Positions 17,859 to 25,114 of a stretch of DNA of 64,000 bases are shown piece after piece. Source of the stretch: Solirubrobacter phytolaccae. Its GTDB lineage: Bacteria > Actinomycetota > Thermoleophilia > Solirubrobacterales > Solirubrobacteraceae. Numbering within the stretch: position 1 is the stretch's first letter; every line of letters starts with the position of its first letter. The notes beneath the pieces are model-generated. The model made no database searches. It was not told the DNA's origin and worked only from the letters and a program-made list of their open reading frames with translations. The stretch is taken from positions 62,001 to 126,000 of the forward strand of contig NZ_JAPDDP010000003.1 of assembly GCF_027587195.1 (NCBI RefSeq), written 5' to 3'. Position numbers and translations under genes: made by a program.

Positions 17859-18419
17859 CTAGGCGGCCGCGAGGGGTCGGCGCCCCGACAGCCGCGCGAG
17901 CATCTGCTGACGCCGCGTAAGCGCCGACTGGAGCGAAAGGCCGAGCGTCGACGCCAGCTCCTCCTCGGATACGCCGTGGGCGAGCATGCCCAGGATCGCG
18001 AGGTCCGACGGCTCCAGCCGCTCCCCGACGGCCCGCAGCGCGCGCGGGTCCAGCGCCGGGCGCAGCTCGCCACGCAGCACGGACGTCAGCGCGCGCGGCG
18101 ACGCCGACTTGGCGAGCACCGCGTAGGCCCCGGCGATGGCCGCCCGCACGCCGAGCGCCGCGTCCGCGAACGCGCTGTAGATGACGACCCGCGGCGGCTC
18201 CGGCAGCGCGCGCGTGCGCAGGGTGAGCGAGAGCCCGTCGTCGTCGGGCAGGTGCAGATCCACGAGCGCGACCGCCGGACGCAGGTCCGCGATCGCCTCG
18301 AACCCCTCGCGCGCGGTGGCCGCGGTGGCCACCACGCGCAGCCCGTCCTCATCGTCGAGCAACCCGCGCAACCCCGACCGGACCGCGGGATGGTCATCGA
18401 CGATCACGAGATCCAGCAT
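17859..18419 (-). CDS. Response regulator with divergent LuxR-type helix-turn-helix
   Basis: Protein of 186 residues. The receiver domain starts at the ATG 18419 (MLDLVIVDDHPAVRSGLRGL) with the phospho-acceptor in AVALVDLHLPDDDG. The C-terminus, ALRAVGERLEPSDLAILGML and ASTLGLSLQSALTRRQQMLA, is a weak LuxR/NarL-like HTH with a shortened DNA-binding domain. It follows a full NarL-type regulator and histidine kinase on the same strand with a 59-base gap, so it may be a second output or a phosphate sink for the same kinase. DNA target unknown. Confidence 0.78.
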   Translation of the reverse strand: MLDLVIVDDHPAVRSGLRGLLDDEDGLRVVATAATAREGFEAIADLRPAVALVDLHLPDDDGLSLTLRTRALPEPPRVVIYSAFADAALGVRAAIAGAYAVLAKSASPRALTSVLRGELRPALDPRALRAVGERLEPSDLAILGMLAHGVSEEELASTLGLSLQSALTRRQQMLARLSGRRPLAAA

Positions 18420-18478
18420 CCGCCGAGGATGCGGGAGCGGCGGGGCCCGGTCTATCCGGGCCGCCCCGTATTTCGCGA

Positions 18479-19132
18479 CTAGGGCTCCACCAGTCCACGC
18501 CGGATGGCGTAGCGGACGAGCTCCACGCGGTCGCGCATCCCGAGCTTGGCGAGGATGTTCGTGCGGTGGCGCTCGACCGTTTTCTCGCTCAGCACGAGAT
18601 CGCCGGCGATCTCCCGCGTCGTCCGCGCCTCGGCGATCAGCTTCACGATCTCGACCTCGCGCGGGGTGAGCGGATCGTCGGGCGGCGTCTCGCCGCGGCG
18701 GGCGCGGTCCACGAAGTCGCGCATCAGCGCGCGGACCGCCCCCGGGTACAGGAACGGCTCCCCACGCATCGTGGCGCGGCAGGCCTCGACCAGATCCCGG
18801 TCGGCGACGCTCTTGAGCACGTAACCCGACGCGCCCGCCCGCAGCGCCTCGAACAGGTACTGCTCGTTGTCGTGCATGCTGAGGATCAGCACCCGCAGGC
18901 CCTCGCGCCGGTTCGTCAGCTCGCGCGCGGCCTGCAGGCCGGTCATGCGCGGCATCGAGATGTCCAGCACGGCGAGGTCCACGTCGTCCTGCAGCCCGCG
19001 CTCGACGGCCTCGGCGCCGTCGCCGACCTCCGCGACCACGCGCAGGTCCGGCTCGCCTTCGAGCACGAGGCGGAGGCCGCGGCGGACGACGGCGTGGTCG
19101 TCGGCGAGCATGATTCGGGTCTGGAGGCTCAT
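18479..19132 (-). CDS. NarL/LuxR-family response regulator
   Basis: Protein of 217 residues with receiver domain (RIMLADDHAVVRRGLRLVLE; phospho-acceptor in LAVLDISMPRMTG; switch residues in GASGYVLKS) and a canonical LuxR HTH (LTPREVEIVKLIAEARTTRE, LSEKTVERHRTNILAKLGM). It is a transcription factor activated by the adjacent kinase: its ATG overlaps the kinase stop by four bases. Signal and regulon are not visible. Confidence 0.92.
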   Translation of the reverse strand: MSLQTRIMLADDHAVVRRGLRLVLEGEPDLRVVAEVGDGAEAVERGLQDDVDLAVLDISMPRMTGLQAARELTNRREGLRVLILSMHDNEQYLFEALRAGASGYVLKSVADRDLVEACRATMRGEPFLYPGAVRALMRDFVDRARRGETPPDDPLTPREVEIVKLIAEARTTREIAGDLVLSEKTVERHRTNILAKLGMRDRVELVRYAIRRGLVEP

Positions 19133-20142
19133 GAGGGAAGCTCAAGGGTGACGCGTGTGCCCCCGAGTGGGCTGCGGGCCACCTTCAGCGTCCCACCGAC
19201 GAGTACCGCCCGCTCGCGCATGCCGAGCACCCCGCCGCCCTCCTGGGCTTCGCCCGGGACGCCGCTGCCGTCGTCGTCGACCTCGAGCCGCGACCGCCCG
19301 GCGGCGCGCTCGAGCCGCACCTCGGCGCGCTTGGCGCCGGCGTGGCGGGCGACGTTCGTCAGCGCCTCCTGCGCGACCCGGTAGAGCACGAGCTCCTCGT
19401 CGGCGCCGAACTCCAGGCTGGGCTGGACGTGGACGTCGACGCGCAGCTCCGTGTGCTCGGCCACCCGCTCGCCGAGCACGTGCAGCGCGCTGGCGAGCCC
19501 GAGGTCGTCGAGCGCCTCCGGCCGCAGCCGGCGCGCGATCCGGCGCACCTCCTCGAGGCTCTCACGCGCGGTCTCCTGGGCCTCGACGACGCGCGGGCGG
19601 GCGCCTTCGTCGACGTCGCGCACCACCCGCCCGAGCTGGAGGACCACGCCGGTGAGGCTCTGCCCGACGCCGTCGTGCAGCTCCTGCGCCACGCGCAGCC
19701 GCTCACCTTCCTGGGCCGCGAGCGCACGGCCGACGCTCGCGCGCCGCTCGGCCTCCAGCCGGTCGAGCATGTCGTTGAACGCGTCCGCGAGCTCGGTGGC
19801 CTCGGAATCGCCGCCCGTCACCTGCAGGCGCAGGCCGGGCTCGAGCGGGTCGATCCGGCGCGCGAAGCTGGTCAGCTCCCGCAGCGGGCCGAGCGCCCTT
19901 CGCAGCAGCAGCAGGTTGATGGCGAGCATCGACGCGAGGCCGCCGAGGAAGATCGCGAACTCGCGCAGCGCGATGTCCGTCTCGCTCGGGGCGAACACGA
20001 ACGCGGTGATCACGCACGCGACGGCCAGGACTGCGGCGTTGCCGATGGCGACGCGCCAGAACAGTGCCGGGCCGCGAGAACGTGGGGTCACGGCGCTCAG
20101 TCTGACGGCAACCGAGGCGACGGAGTCGGGCGCCACCGGCAC
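19129..20142 (-). CDS. Membrane sensor histidine kinase (NarX/LiaS type, HisKA_3)
   Basis: Protein of 337 residues with two transmembrane helices (VAIGNAAVLAVACVITAFVF and FAIFLGGLASMLAINLLLLR) separated by only a short loop, a HAMP-like segment, the HisKA_3 phospho-acceptor helix RVAQELHDGVGQSLTG, and a C-terminal HATPase domain (VLYRVAQEALTNVARHAGAK; VDDDGSGVPG; GVLGMRERAVLVGG). The tiny extracellular loop suggests it senses membrane or cytoplasmic signals. The start is GTG 20142, and a perfect 7-bp inverted repeat (GCACGCT / AGCGTGC, 20139-20158) overlaps it. Partner is the NarL-type regulator downstream. Confidence 0.9.
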   Translation of the reverse strand: MPVAPDSVASVAVRLSAVTPRSRGPALFWRVAIGNAAVLAVACVITAFVFAPSETDIALREFAIFLGGLASMLAINLLLLRRALGPLRELTSFARRIDPLEPGLRLQVTGGDSEATELADAFNDMLDRLEAERRASVGRALAAQEGERLRVAQELHDGVGQSLTGVVLQLGRVVRDVDEGARPRVVEAQETARESLEEVRRIARRLRPEALDDLGLASALHVLGERVAEHTELRVDVHVQPSLEFGADEELVLYRVAQEALTNVARHAGAKRAEVRLERAAGRSRLEVDDDGSGVPGEAQEGGGVLGMRERAVLVGGTLKVARSPLGGTRVTLELPS

Positions 20143-20316
20143 GCTAACCGAAGCGTGCTCGAGGGGGTCTGGCCGCGGGCACGCCGCCAGTGAAACGGCT
20201 AGCGATGCCGGTGGGCCCTACGTCCATGTCGCAGGGTGGATACTCACACGTCCGTCTCATCTGTGCCATGAGGGTTACCCCGCATATGCGGTCGGGGGCG
20301 CCCCGCTAAACGGCTC

Positions 20317-21252
20317 CTAAGCGAAGGTGACGCCGGTCAGCTGCTCGGACAGCGTCCACAGACGCTCGGCCGCCCGCTCGTCGGCGATCGGCTTGTAGGG
20401 CTTCTGCTCGGCAGGCGCGCCCGCGAGGTGTTGGAAGCCCTTGGGGCCGTAGAACCGGCCGCCCTCGGCGTCTGGGCTGGTCGCGGCGTAGAGCGCGGGC
20501 AACGCGCCTTCTCGGGCGGTCTGCCCGAACGGGAGGCGGCTCGTTGCCACGCGACGGATGATGCGGACCGCTCGCGTGTCGCTCTCGCGGCCCAGCTCGG
20601 GATGTGACGCGAGCAGGTTGGTGGCCGAGATGCCCGGGTGGGCGACGTTGCTGGTAAGCCCCCAGCCGTGCTCGCGGCTGAGGCGGTCGAGCTGCAGGCC
20701 GAACAGGGAGACGGCGATCTTCGAGCTCGCGTACGCCTTGTCCGTGTCGTAGCCGCGCTCCCACTGCGGGTCGTCCCAGTGGACGCCGCCACTGCGGGCC
20801 GCCACGCTGGACTGCGTCGTCACCCGCGCGGTGCGCAGCAGCGGCAGCAGACGGCCGGCGAGCGCGAAGTGCCCGAGGTGATTGGTGGCGAGCTGGAGCT
20901 CGAAGCCGTCGACGGTCTCCCGGCGCTCCGGCGGGGTCATCACACCCGCGTTGTTGACCAGGATGTCGATCGGGCGGCCCTCGGCCACCAGCTCGGTGGC
21001 AAGCCGCCGGACCGAGGCCAGCGAGGCGAGATCCACCTCCCGCACGTGGACGACCGCGCCAGGGACGCTCGCGCGGATGCGGTCCGCCGCCGTCATCCCC
21101 TTGGCCCGATTGCGGACCGGCATGAGCACTTCGGCGCCGGCCCCGGCCAGGCGCTCGGCGAGGACCAGGCCGAGGCCGTCGCTGGCGCCGGTGACGAGTG
21201 CGAGCTTGCCGGTCAGACGGGGGACGTCGATGTCGACGAGGGTGCGAGGCAT
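20317..21252 (-). CDS. Short-chain dehydrogenase/reductase
   Basis: NAD(P)-dependent oxidoreductase of 311 residues resembling retinol-dehydrogenase-like SDRs. Cofactor motif TGASDGLGL near residue 21, the NNAG motif ([15 protein letters not shown]), and the active-site Tyr/Lys in [13 protein letters not shown]. Substrate unknown. It lies downstream of an XRE-family regulator on the same strand with a strong palindrome (21296-21324) just upstream of it, suggesting control by that regulator, an arrangement often seen for MmyB-type regulators and SDR genes. Confidence 0.88.
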   Translation of the reverse strand: MPRTLVDIDVPRLTGKLALVTGASDGLGLVLAERLAGAGAEVLMPVRNRAKGMTAADRIRASVPGAVVHVREVDLASLASVRRLATELVAEGRPIDILVNNAGVMTPPERRETVDGFELQLATNHLGHFALAGRLLPLLRTARVTTQSSVAARSGGVHWDDPQWERGYDTDKAYASSKIAVSLFGLQLDRLSREHGWGLTSNVAHPGISATNLLASHPELGRESDTRAVRIIRRVATSRLPFGQTAREGALPALYAATSPDAEGGRFYGPKGFQHLAGAPAEQKPYKPIADERAAERLWTLSEQLTGVTFA

Positions 21253-21295
21253 ACGACGAGCGTCGCGCGCCGCGGGCGCCGGTTGAAGAGAGCGC

Positions 21296-21324
21296 TGATC
21301 CAGGGATCGCCGCTCCCTGGATCA
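21296..21324. promoter_or_regulatory. 11-bp inverted repeat upstream of the SDR gene, probable operator
   Basis: Arms TGATCCAGGGA and TCCCTGGATCA with a 7-base centre. It overlaps the stop codon of the XRE gene and lies 44 bp upstream of the SDR start. No T-run follows, so an operator is preferred over a terminator. A CCAGGGA half-site also occurs upstream of the XRE gene at about 22192, consistent with autoregulation. Confidence 0.6.
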
Positions 21325-22155
21325 GGAGAACTGCTGGGTCCCGATCACCGACAGCAGCTGGAGCTTGTCGTAGTCGTCGGTGCCCGGCGTAGCGGTGTAG
21401 ACGAGCAGCACCTGGCCCTCGTCGGCGGCGATCAGCTCCTGGCAGTGGAGGTCCAGAGTCCCGACGCGGGGATGCACGAAGCGCTTGCGCTCGCTGAAGT
21501 CGACGGCCACCTCGTGCTCGTCCCAGAGGGCGGTGAACTCGGGGCTGTGGAGCTTGAGCAGCTCGACGATCTCGCCGGCGCGCACATCCGCGGGGTCACG
21601 GGCGAGGACGCCGCGCGCGTAGGCCACGTAGACGCGGGAGTGCTGCAGGTGCTCCTCCGGCGCGTAGAGCGCGCGCTCGGCGGGATCGGTGAACCAGCGG
21701 TGCAGCAGGCTGCGCGCCGGGCCGGTGAAGCGCGTCTGATCGCCGACGAGCGCGACCGCCAGCGGGTTCTGGACGAGGGTCTCGCCGAGGTCGGACATGA
21801 CCTGGGCCGGCGCGTCGATCCGGTCCAGCACCCGCATCAGGGCCGGATTGACGTGGTCGGTGCGCCGCGCCCGCGGACCGGGCGTCTTGCCCCCGAGCCG
21901 GAACAGGTGATCCCGCTCGTCCTGACTGAGCCGGAGGGCACGGGCGAGCGCCGCGAGCATCTGCTCGGACGGCTGCGGGCTCCGCTGCTGCTCCAGCCGC
22001 GCGTAGTAGTCGGTGGACATGTGCGCGAGCATCGCCACCTCCTCGCGTCGCAGGCCCTTGGTGCGGCGCCGCGCACCGGAGCCGAACCCGACATCCTCGG
22101 GCCGGAGCGCCTCGCGCCGGGTGCGTAGGAAGTCGGCGAGCTGGACGCGATCCAT
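21322..22155 (-). CDS. XRE-family regulator with MmyB-like ligand-binding domain
   Basis: Protein of about 277 residues. The N-terminal HTH (ADFLRTRREALRPEDVGF; GLRREEVAMLAHMSTDYYAR; LEQQRSPQPSEQML) is followed by the MmyB-like PAS-related domain (VQNPLAVALVGDQTRFTGPA; VYVAYARGVLARDPAD; LDLHCQELIAADEGQVLLVY). Such regulators typically control an adjacent oxidoreductase, here the SDR gene downstream. I prefer ATG 22155 (MDRVQLADFL) as start because family members begin there and a GATACT -10-like element lies just upstream; ATG 22176 is the longest alternative. Confidence 0.88.
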   Translation of the reverse strand: MDRVQLADFLRTRREALRPEDVGFGSGARRRTKGLRREEVAMLAHMSTDYYARLEQQRSPQPSEQMLAALARALRLSQDERDHLFRLGGKTPGPRARRTDHVNPALMRVLDRIDAPAQVMSDLGETLVQNPLAVALVGDQTRFTGPARSLLHRWFTDPAERALYAPEEHLQHSRVYVAYARGVLARDPADVRAGEIVELLKLHSPEFTALWDEHEVAVDFSERKRFVHPRVGTLDLHCQELIAADEGQVLLVYTATPGTDDYDKLQLLSVIGTQQFS

Positions 22156-22222
22156 CATCAGACCAAGTATCGACATCCCAGGACCGCCGAACCAGGGAGC
22201 GTGGATCTCCCCTTAAACACCA

Positions 22223-22249
22223 CCGCCGCCCCCAAAACGGGAGCGGCGG
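22223..22249 (-). terminator. Terminator-like hairpin downstream of the putative RNA
   Basis: On the minus strand CCGCCGC-T-CCC-GTTTT-GGG-G-GCGGCGG forms a 10-bp stem with one mismatch, followed by TGGTGTTT. This is the best terminator candidate for a minus-strand transcript coming from the histone-like gene or from the structured element at 22258-22348. It also lies 68 bases upstream of the XRE start. Confidence 0.55.
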
Positions 22250-22257
22250 CTGAGGGA

Positions 22258-22348
22258 GGAGAGGGTGCTACACCCACTGGTGGACCCAGTGAGTCCCACC
22301 GACGGGATATGAGGTCGGCAGGCTTACCCGCAAGGCCGCACCCTCTCC
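22258..22348 (-). ncRNA. Candidate structured RNA of about 91 nt, class unknown
   Basis: The segment is closed by a perfect 11-bp pair GGAGAGGGTGC (22258-22268) and GCACCCTCTCC (22338-22348). Inside are a 6-bp hairpin CACTGG / CCAGTG (22275-22291), a 5-bp hairpin CCGAC / GTCGG (22299-22318) and a GGC..GCC arm, a multi-branched fold. It has no T-loop or anticodon logic of a tRNA and no SRP or RNase P signature I recognise. The strand is inferred as minus because a terminator-like hairpin follows on that strand; it would then be the 3' UTR or a processed product of the histone-like gene, or the XRE leader. Confidence 0.4.
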
Positions 22349-22371
22349 GGTGCGGGCGGGGGAAATCGGTC

Positions 22372-23007
22372 CTACACGAGCGCGGTGACCCGGTCCTTCG
22401 CGAGCGTGCCCACGCGGGAGACGGTGGCGACGCCGACCTGGGCGACACCTTCGACGCGCGAGGAGACGCCGGCCAGCTGCTCCGTGACCACGTTGCCGCG
22501 GCGCGAGGCGTCGCGCTCGACGGCGTTGCGGTTGCGGCGCACGGTGCGCTCGACGCGCGTGCGGGCCTTCTTGACGTCGCGCTCGAGCTGGTTGCGAGCC
22601 TTCACGCCACGGCGCTCGGCGCGGCCCTGCAGCTTGTTGAGCTCACGCTCGGCCGACTTGCGGCTGCCGAGCGTGTCGACGACCGTCGTGGCGGCGCCGA
22701 GGACGCGATCGCGCACCTCGAGCGTGGCGCCGACGTAGGTGAGCGCGGCGCGCTCGGCCAGCGACTTGCCCTGCTCGGCCGTGATGCGAGCGGCGCGCGC
22801 CTGCGCCGAAGCGGCGGTACGCGTCTCGTTCTTGGCCTGCGTGCGGACCCGACGACCCGTGGTGCGCGACGGCGTGGTCGCCGTCGCGCGGCGCGCGGCC
22901 GACTTACGCTTCGCGGCGGCCTTCGCCTTCGGCGTGCGCTTGGCAGCCGCCGGCTTCTTGGCGCTCGGCTTCGTCGTGGTGGAAGTGGTGGTGGTGTTCT
23001 CGGCCAT
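22372..23007 (-). CDS. Basic Ala/Lys-rich histone-H1-like protein
   Basis: Protein of 211 residues. The start is ATG 23007 (MAENTTTTSTTTKPSAKKPA). Residues about 15-75 are a Lys/Ala/Pro/Arg-rich tail of the kind seen in bacterial H1-like DNA-binding proteins. The rest is predicted helical and highly charged with Arg/Lys heptad-like spacing (RNQLERDVKKARTRVERTVR). Such proteins usually compact DNA or bind polyhydroxyalkanoate granules (PhaF-like); neither can be proven here, and no pha genes are nearby. The upstream region is conspicuously AT-rich for this genome. Confidence 0.6.
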   Translation of the reverse strand: MAENTTTTSTTTKPSAKKPAAAKRTPKAKAAAKRKSAARRATATTPSRTTGRRVRTQAKNETRTAASAQARAARITAEQGKSLAERAALTYVGATLEVRDRVLGAATTVVDTLGSRKSAERELNKLQGRAERRGVKARNQLERDVKKARTRVERTVRRNRNAVERDASRRGNVVTEQLAGVSSRVEGVAQVGVATVSRVGTLAKDRVTALV

Positions 23008-23038
23008 ATGGCTCAACCCCTGCCCTTGTTCGCGTTCA

Positions 23039-23084
23039 GAAACTATGTTCGCCTCGCTCACAGATACGGGCCGAACATATGTAC
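23039..23084. promoter_or_regulatory. Two imperfect GAAC-N4-GTTC boxes upstream of the histone-like gene
   Basis: GAAA-CTAT-GTTC at 23039-23050 and GAAC-ATAT-GTAC at 23073-23084 each match seven of eight positions of the Gram-positive LexA (Cheo box) consensus. They lie 32 and 66 bp upstream of the start codon in an AT-rich 182-bp gap between the histone-like gene and the 3' end of the DUF2342 gene. The match is suggestive only, as each has one mismatch. Confidence 0.3.
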
Positions 23085-23189
23085 GTAAACCGAAGCCCTG
23101 GACGGGTTACAACTGCGTGCCTCAGTTTGTAGCACTAACTGGGATACCAGCCGTGAACGAGCCGTAAACTCCCCAAAAGTTTGTGCGGA

Positions 23190-24230
23190 TCAGAACGCGG
23201 GTTCGACCGGCTGCGTGCGGTTGAGCCACCCGGACGGATCGCTGAGCTCAGACCACGCGGGCATGGTCTCGGGCGAGATCCAGACCCGGTTGAGACCGTC
23301 GATGCCGGCCTGCGCGACCACCGCGTCGCAGAACTCCTTGCCCAGCTCGTACTGGCGCAGCTTGAGGTCCATGCCGATCAGCCGTTCCAGCAGCTTCAGC
23401 AGGCCAGAGCGGTCCCGGCGCCGGCGCTGCAGGGCGCTGCGGAGCGCGGGCAGGTCGTCGAGGACGTCCGCGCCGACCGCGTCCATGACGTGCTCGGCGT
23501 ACCCCTCGAGCACGGCCATGAAGGCCTGGACGCGATCGAGCGTCTCACGCTTGTCCTCACCGATCATCACCGTCGCGAGCCCGTCCTCGCGCAGCCGCTC
23601 GACGAGCTTCTTGAGGTCTGTGACATCCGGCACACGCAGCAGCGAGCCCGGGTTCATCTGCAGCGCGTCCAGCAGCTCGCGCAGCATCCCGGCGAGGTGC
23701 TCACGCAGCCACGGGACGCCACCGAACTGCAGCGCGTGCGTCATCTCGTGCAGCGCGACCCAGCGCAGGAGCTGGTCGGCGGGCGCCTCGAGCGCCTCCG
23801 CGGCCTGCGCGAGGTTCGGCGTGACGAACAGCAGCCGCGCGGGGCGGTCGGGCTCGAGTACGGGGAACTCGTACTGGCCGAGCACGCGCCCGGCGAGGAA
23901 ACCGCTGATCGCGCCCGCCTCGATCGCCATCACGCCGCCGGCCACGACCCCGAGCGGGCCGAGCTTGCCGCCGATCCGCTGCGTGGTCGGCTCGAGCACG
24001 GTCCCCAGCGAGGCGAGGTTGGCGTCGATCCAGCCGGGCCGTTCGATCGCCTCGGCGACCGGGACCGGCTGCGCGGGCACGAGGCCGGTGTAGGCGGAGA
24101 CGAGACGCTCGGCCTCCGCGGCCGGCCCGGCCAGCTGCTCGAACGGTCCCGGGTTGCCGGCGGGCTGCAGGTTGGCGACGCCGCGGGCGACGGTGCCGGC
24201 GAGCTTCCAGTCGATCACCTGGCCCAGCAT
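23190..24230 (-). CDS. Zinc-dependent metalloprotease-like protein, DUF2342 family
   Basis: Protein of 346 residues matching the actinobacterial DUF2342 family (annotated as zinc metalloprotease or F420-associated hydrolase). The zincin motif is HEMTH in WVALHEMTHALQFGGVPWLR near residue 163, with a downstream glutamate in FMAVLEGYAEHVMDAVG. Two hydrophobic stretches (PLGVVAGGVMAIEAGAISGF) precede it. Substrate unknown. It follows the inositol phosphatase gene on the same strand with a 22-base gap. Confidence 0.85.
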   Translation of the reverse strand: MLGQVIDWKLAGTVARGVANLQPAGNPGPFEQLAGPAAEAERLVSAYTGLVPAQPVPVAEAIERPGWIDANLASLGTVLEPTTQRIGGKLGPLGVVAGGVMAIEAGAISGFLAGRVLGQYEFPVLEPDRPARLLFVTPNLAQAAEALEAPADQLLRWVALHEMTHALQFGGVPWLREHLAGMLRELLDALQMNPGSLLRVPDVTDLKKLVERLREDGLATVMIGEDKRETLDRVQAFMAVLEGYAEHVMDAVGADVLDDLPALRSALQRRRRDRSGLLKLLERLIGMDLKLRQYELGKEFCDAVVAQAGIDGLNRVWISPETMPAWSELSDPSGWLNRTQPVEPAF

Positions 24231-24252
24231 GCCAGGGCGGGCTTCGCGAACC

Positions 24253-25095
24253 CTAAGGCCAGGCGGGTACGCGACGCATGTCCTCGATGCCCGCCTGCGT
24301 GCGTGCGGCGATCACCGGCGAGCGCGGCTCGAGGTCCAGCGGCGCGGCCAGCGGGTCGTCGTAGGTGACGAACTCGACGATCCCGCCCGCCTCGCGGACG
24401 ATCAGCTGCGCCGCGGCCGCGTCCACGGCCCGGCAGCGCTTGAGCGAGGCCATCGCGTCGAAGCGACCGGCCGCAACCTGGCATAGGGACACGGCGATCG
24501 CGCCGATCGCGCGCAGCCGGTGCGCGGTCTCCACCAGCACGTCGGCGGACTGCGCGACCCAGCGCGGATCGGCCGACTCGATGCCGAGCACCTCGAGCTT
24601 GCCGTCGCGCGTGCGGCGCTCGACGATCGAGCCGTCGAGGGGGACGCCGTCGAGCAGCGCGCCCTCGCCGCGGGTCGCGACCCACTCCTCGTCGGGCCCG
24701 AAGTCCTGTACGAACCCGAACACGACGTCAGCCATGGTTGCGCCCTCGGCCACCGCGATCGACAGCGCGTGATGCGGCAGTCCGCGCTTGGCGTTGACCG
24801 AGCCGTCGATCGGGTCGATCACGACGAGCCGGTGCGGATCGCCGAAGTCCACGGTCCCGCGCTCCTCGCTGATCGCCGTGAACCGGGCGCCCGCGTCGTG
24901 GAGCTTCTCGAGCTCGGCGAAGACGAAGTCCTCGGCCGCCGCGTCGATCAGCAGCGTCTTGTCACCGCCCTCGCCGCGGGTGCCGGTCTCCTTGACCCGC
25001 TCGGCGATCGTCGGGCGGTCGGCGAGCATCGCTCGGATGGCATCGGCGGATCGCCGACACGCTCCAAGCCAGTCAGGGGCTGAGTCGGCGGCCAT
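24253..25095 (-). CDS. Inositol monophosphatase-family phosphatase
   Basis: Protein of 280 residues, magnesium/lithium-sensitive phosphatase fold. Metal ligands are in TAISEERGTVDFGD (Glu), LVVIDPIDGSVNAKRGLP (the DPIDGS motif) and the late CRAVDAAAAQLIVREAGGIV. Likely substrates are inositol phosphates, PAP or fructose 1,6-bisphosphate; the family cannot be resolved by eye. The ATG at 25095 shares its CATG with an ATG of the divergent helicase frame, so the two promoters must overlap the coding starts. Confidence 0.85.
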   Translation of the reverse strand: MAADSAPDWLGACRRSADAIRAMLADRPTIAERVKETGTRGEGGDKTLLIDAAAEDFVFAELEKLHDAGARFTAISEERGTVDFGDPHRLVVIDPIDGSVNAKRGLPHHALSIAVAEGATMADVVFGFVQDFGPDEEWVATRGEGALLDGVPLDGSIVERRTRDGKLEVLGIESADPRWVAQSADVLVETAHRLRAIGAIAVSLCQVAAGRFDAMASLKRCRAVDAAAAQLIVREAGGIVEFVTYDDPLAAPLDLEPRSPVIAARTQAGIEDMRRVPAWP

Positions 25096-25114
25096 GCGGG
25101 CCTATCCTACGGCG

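Noticed and set aside
20280-20291. Palindrome CCGCATATGCGG between the histidine kinase and SDR genes
   Set aside because: Perfect but short (12 bp), not at a promoter position that can be defended and not repeated elsewhere in the window.
22258-22348. tRNA gene
   Set aside because: The closing stem is 11 bp rather than 7, there is no T-loop GTTCGANTC and no D-arm/anticodon spacing that fits.
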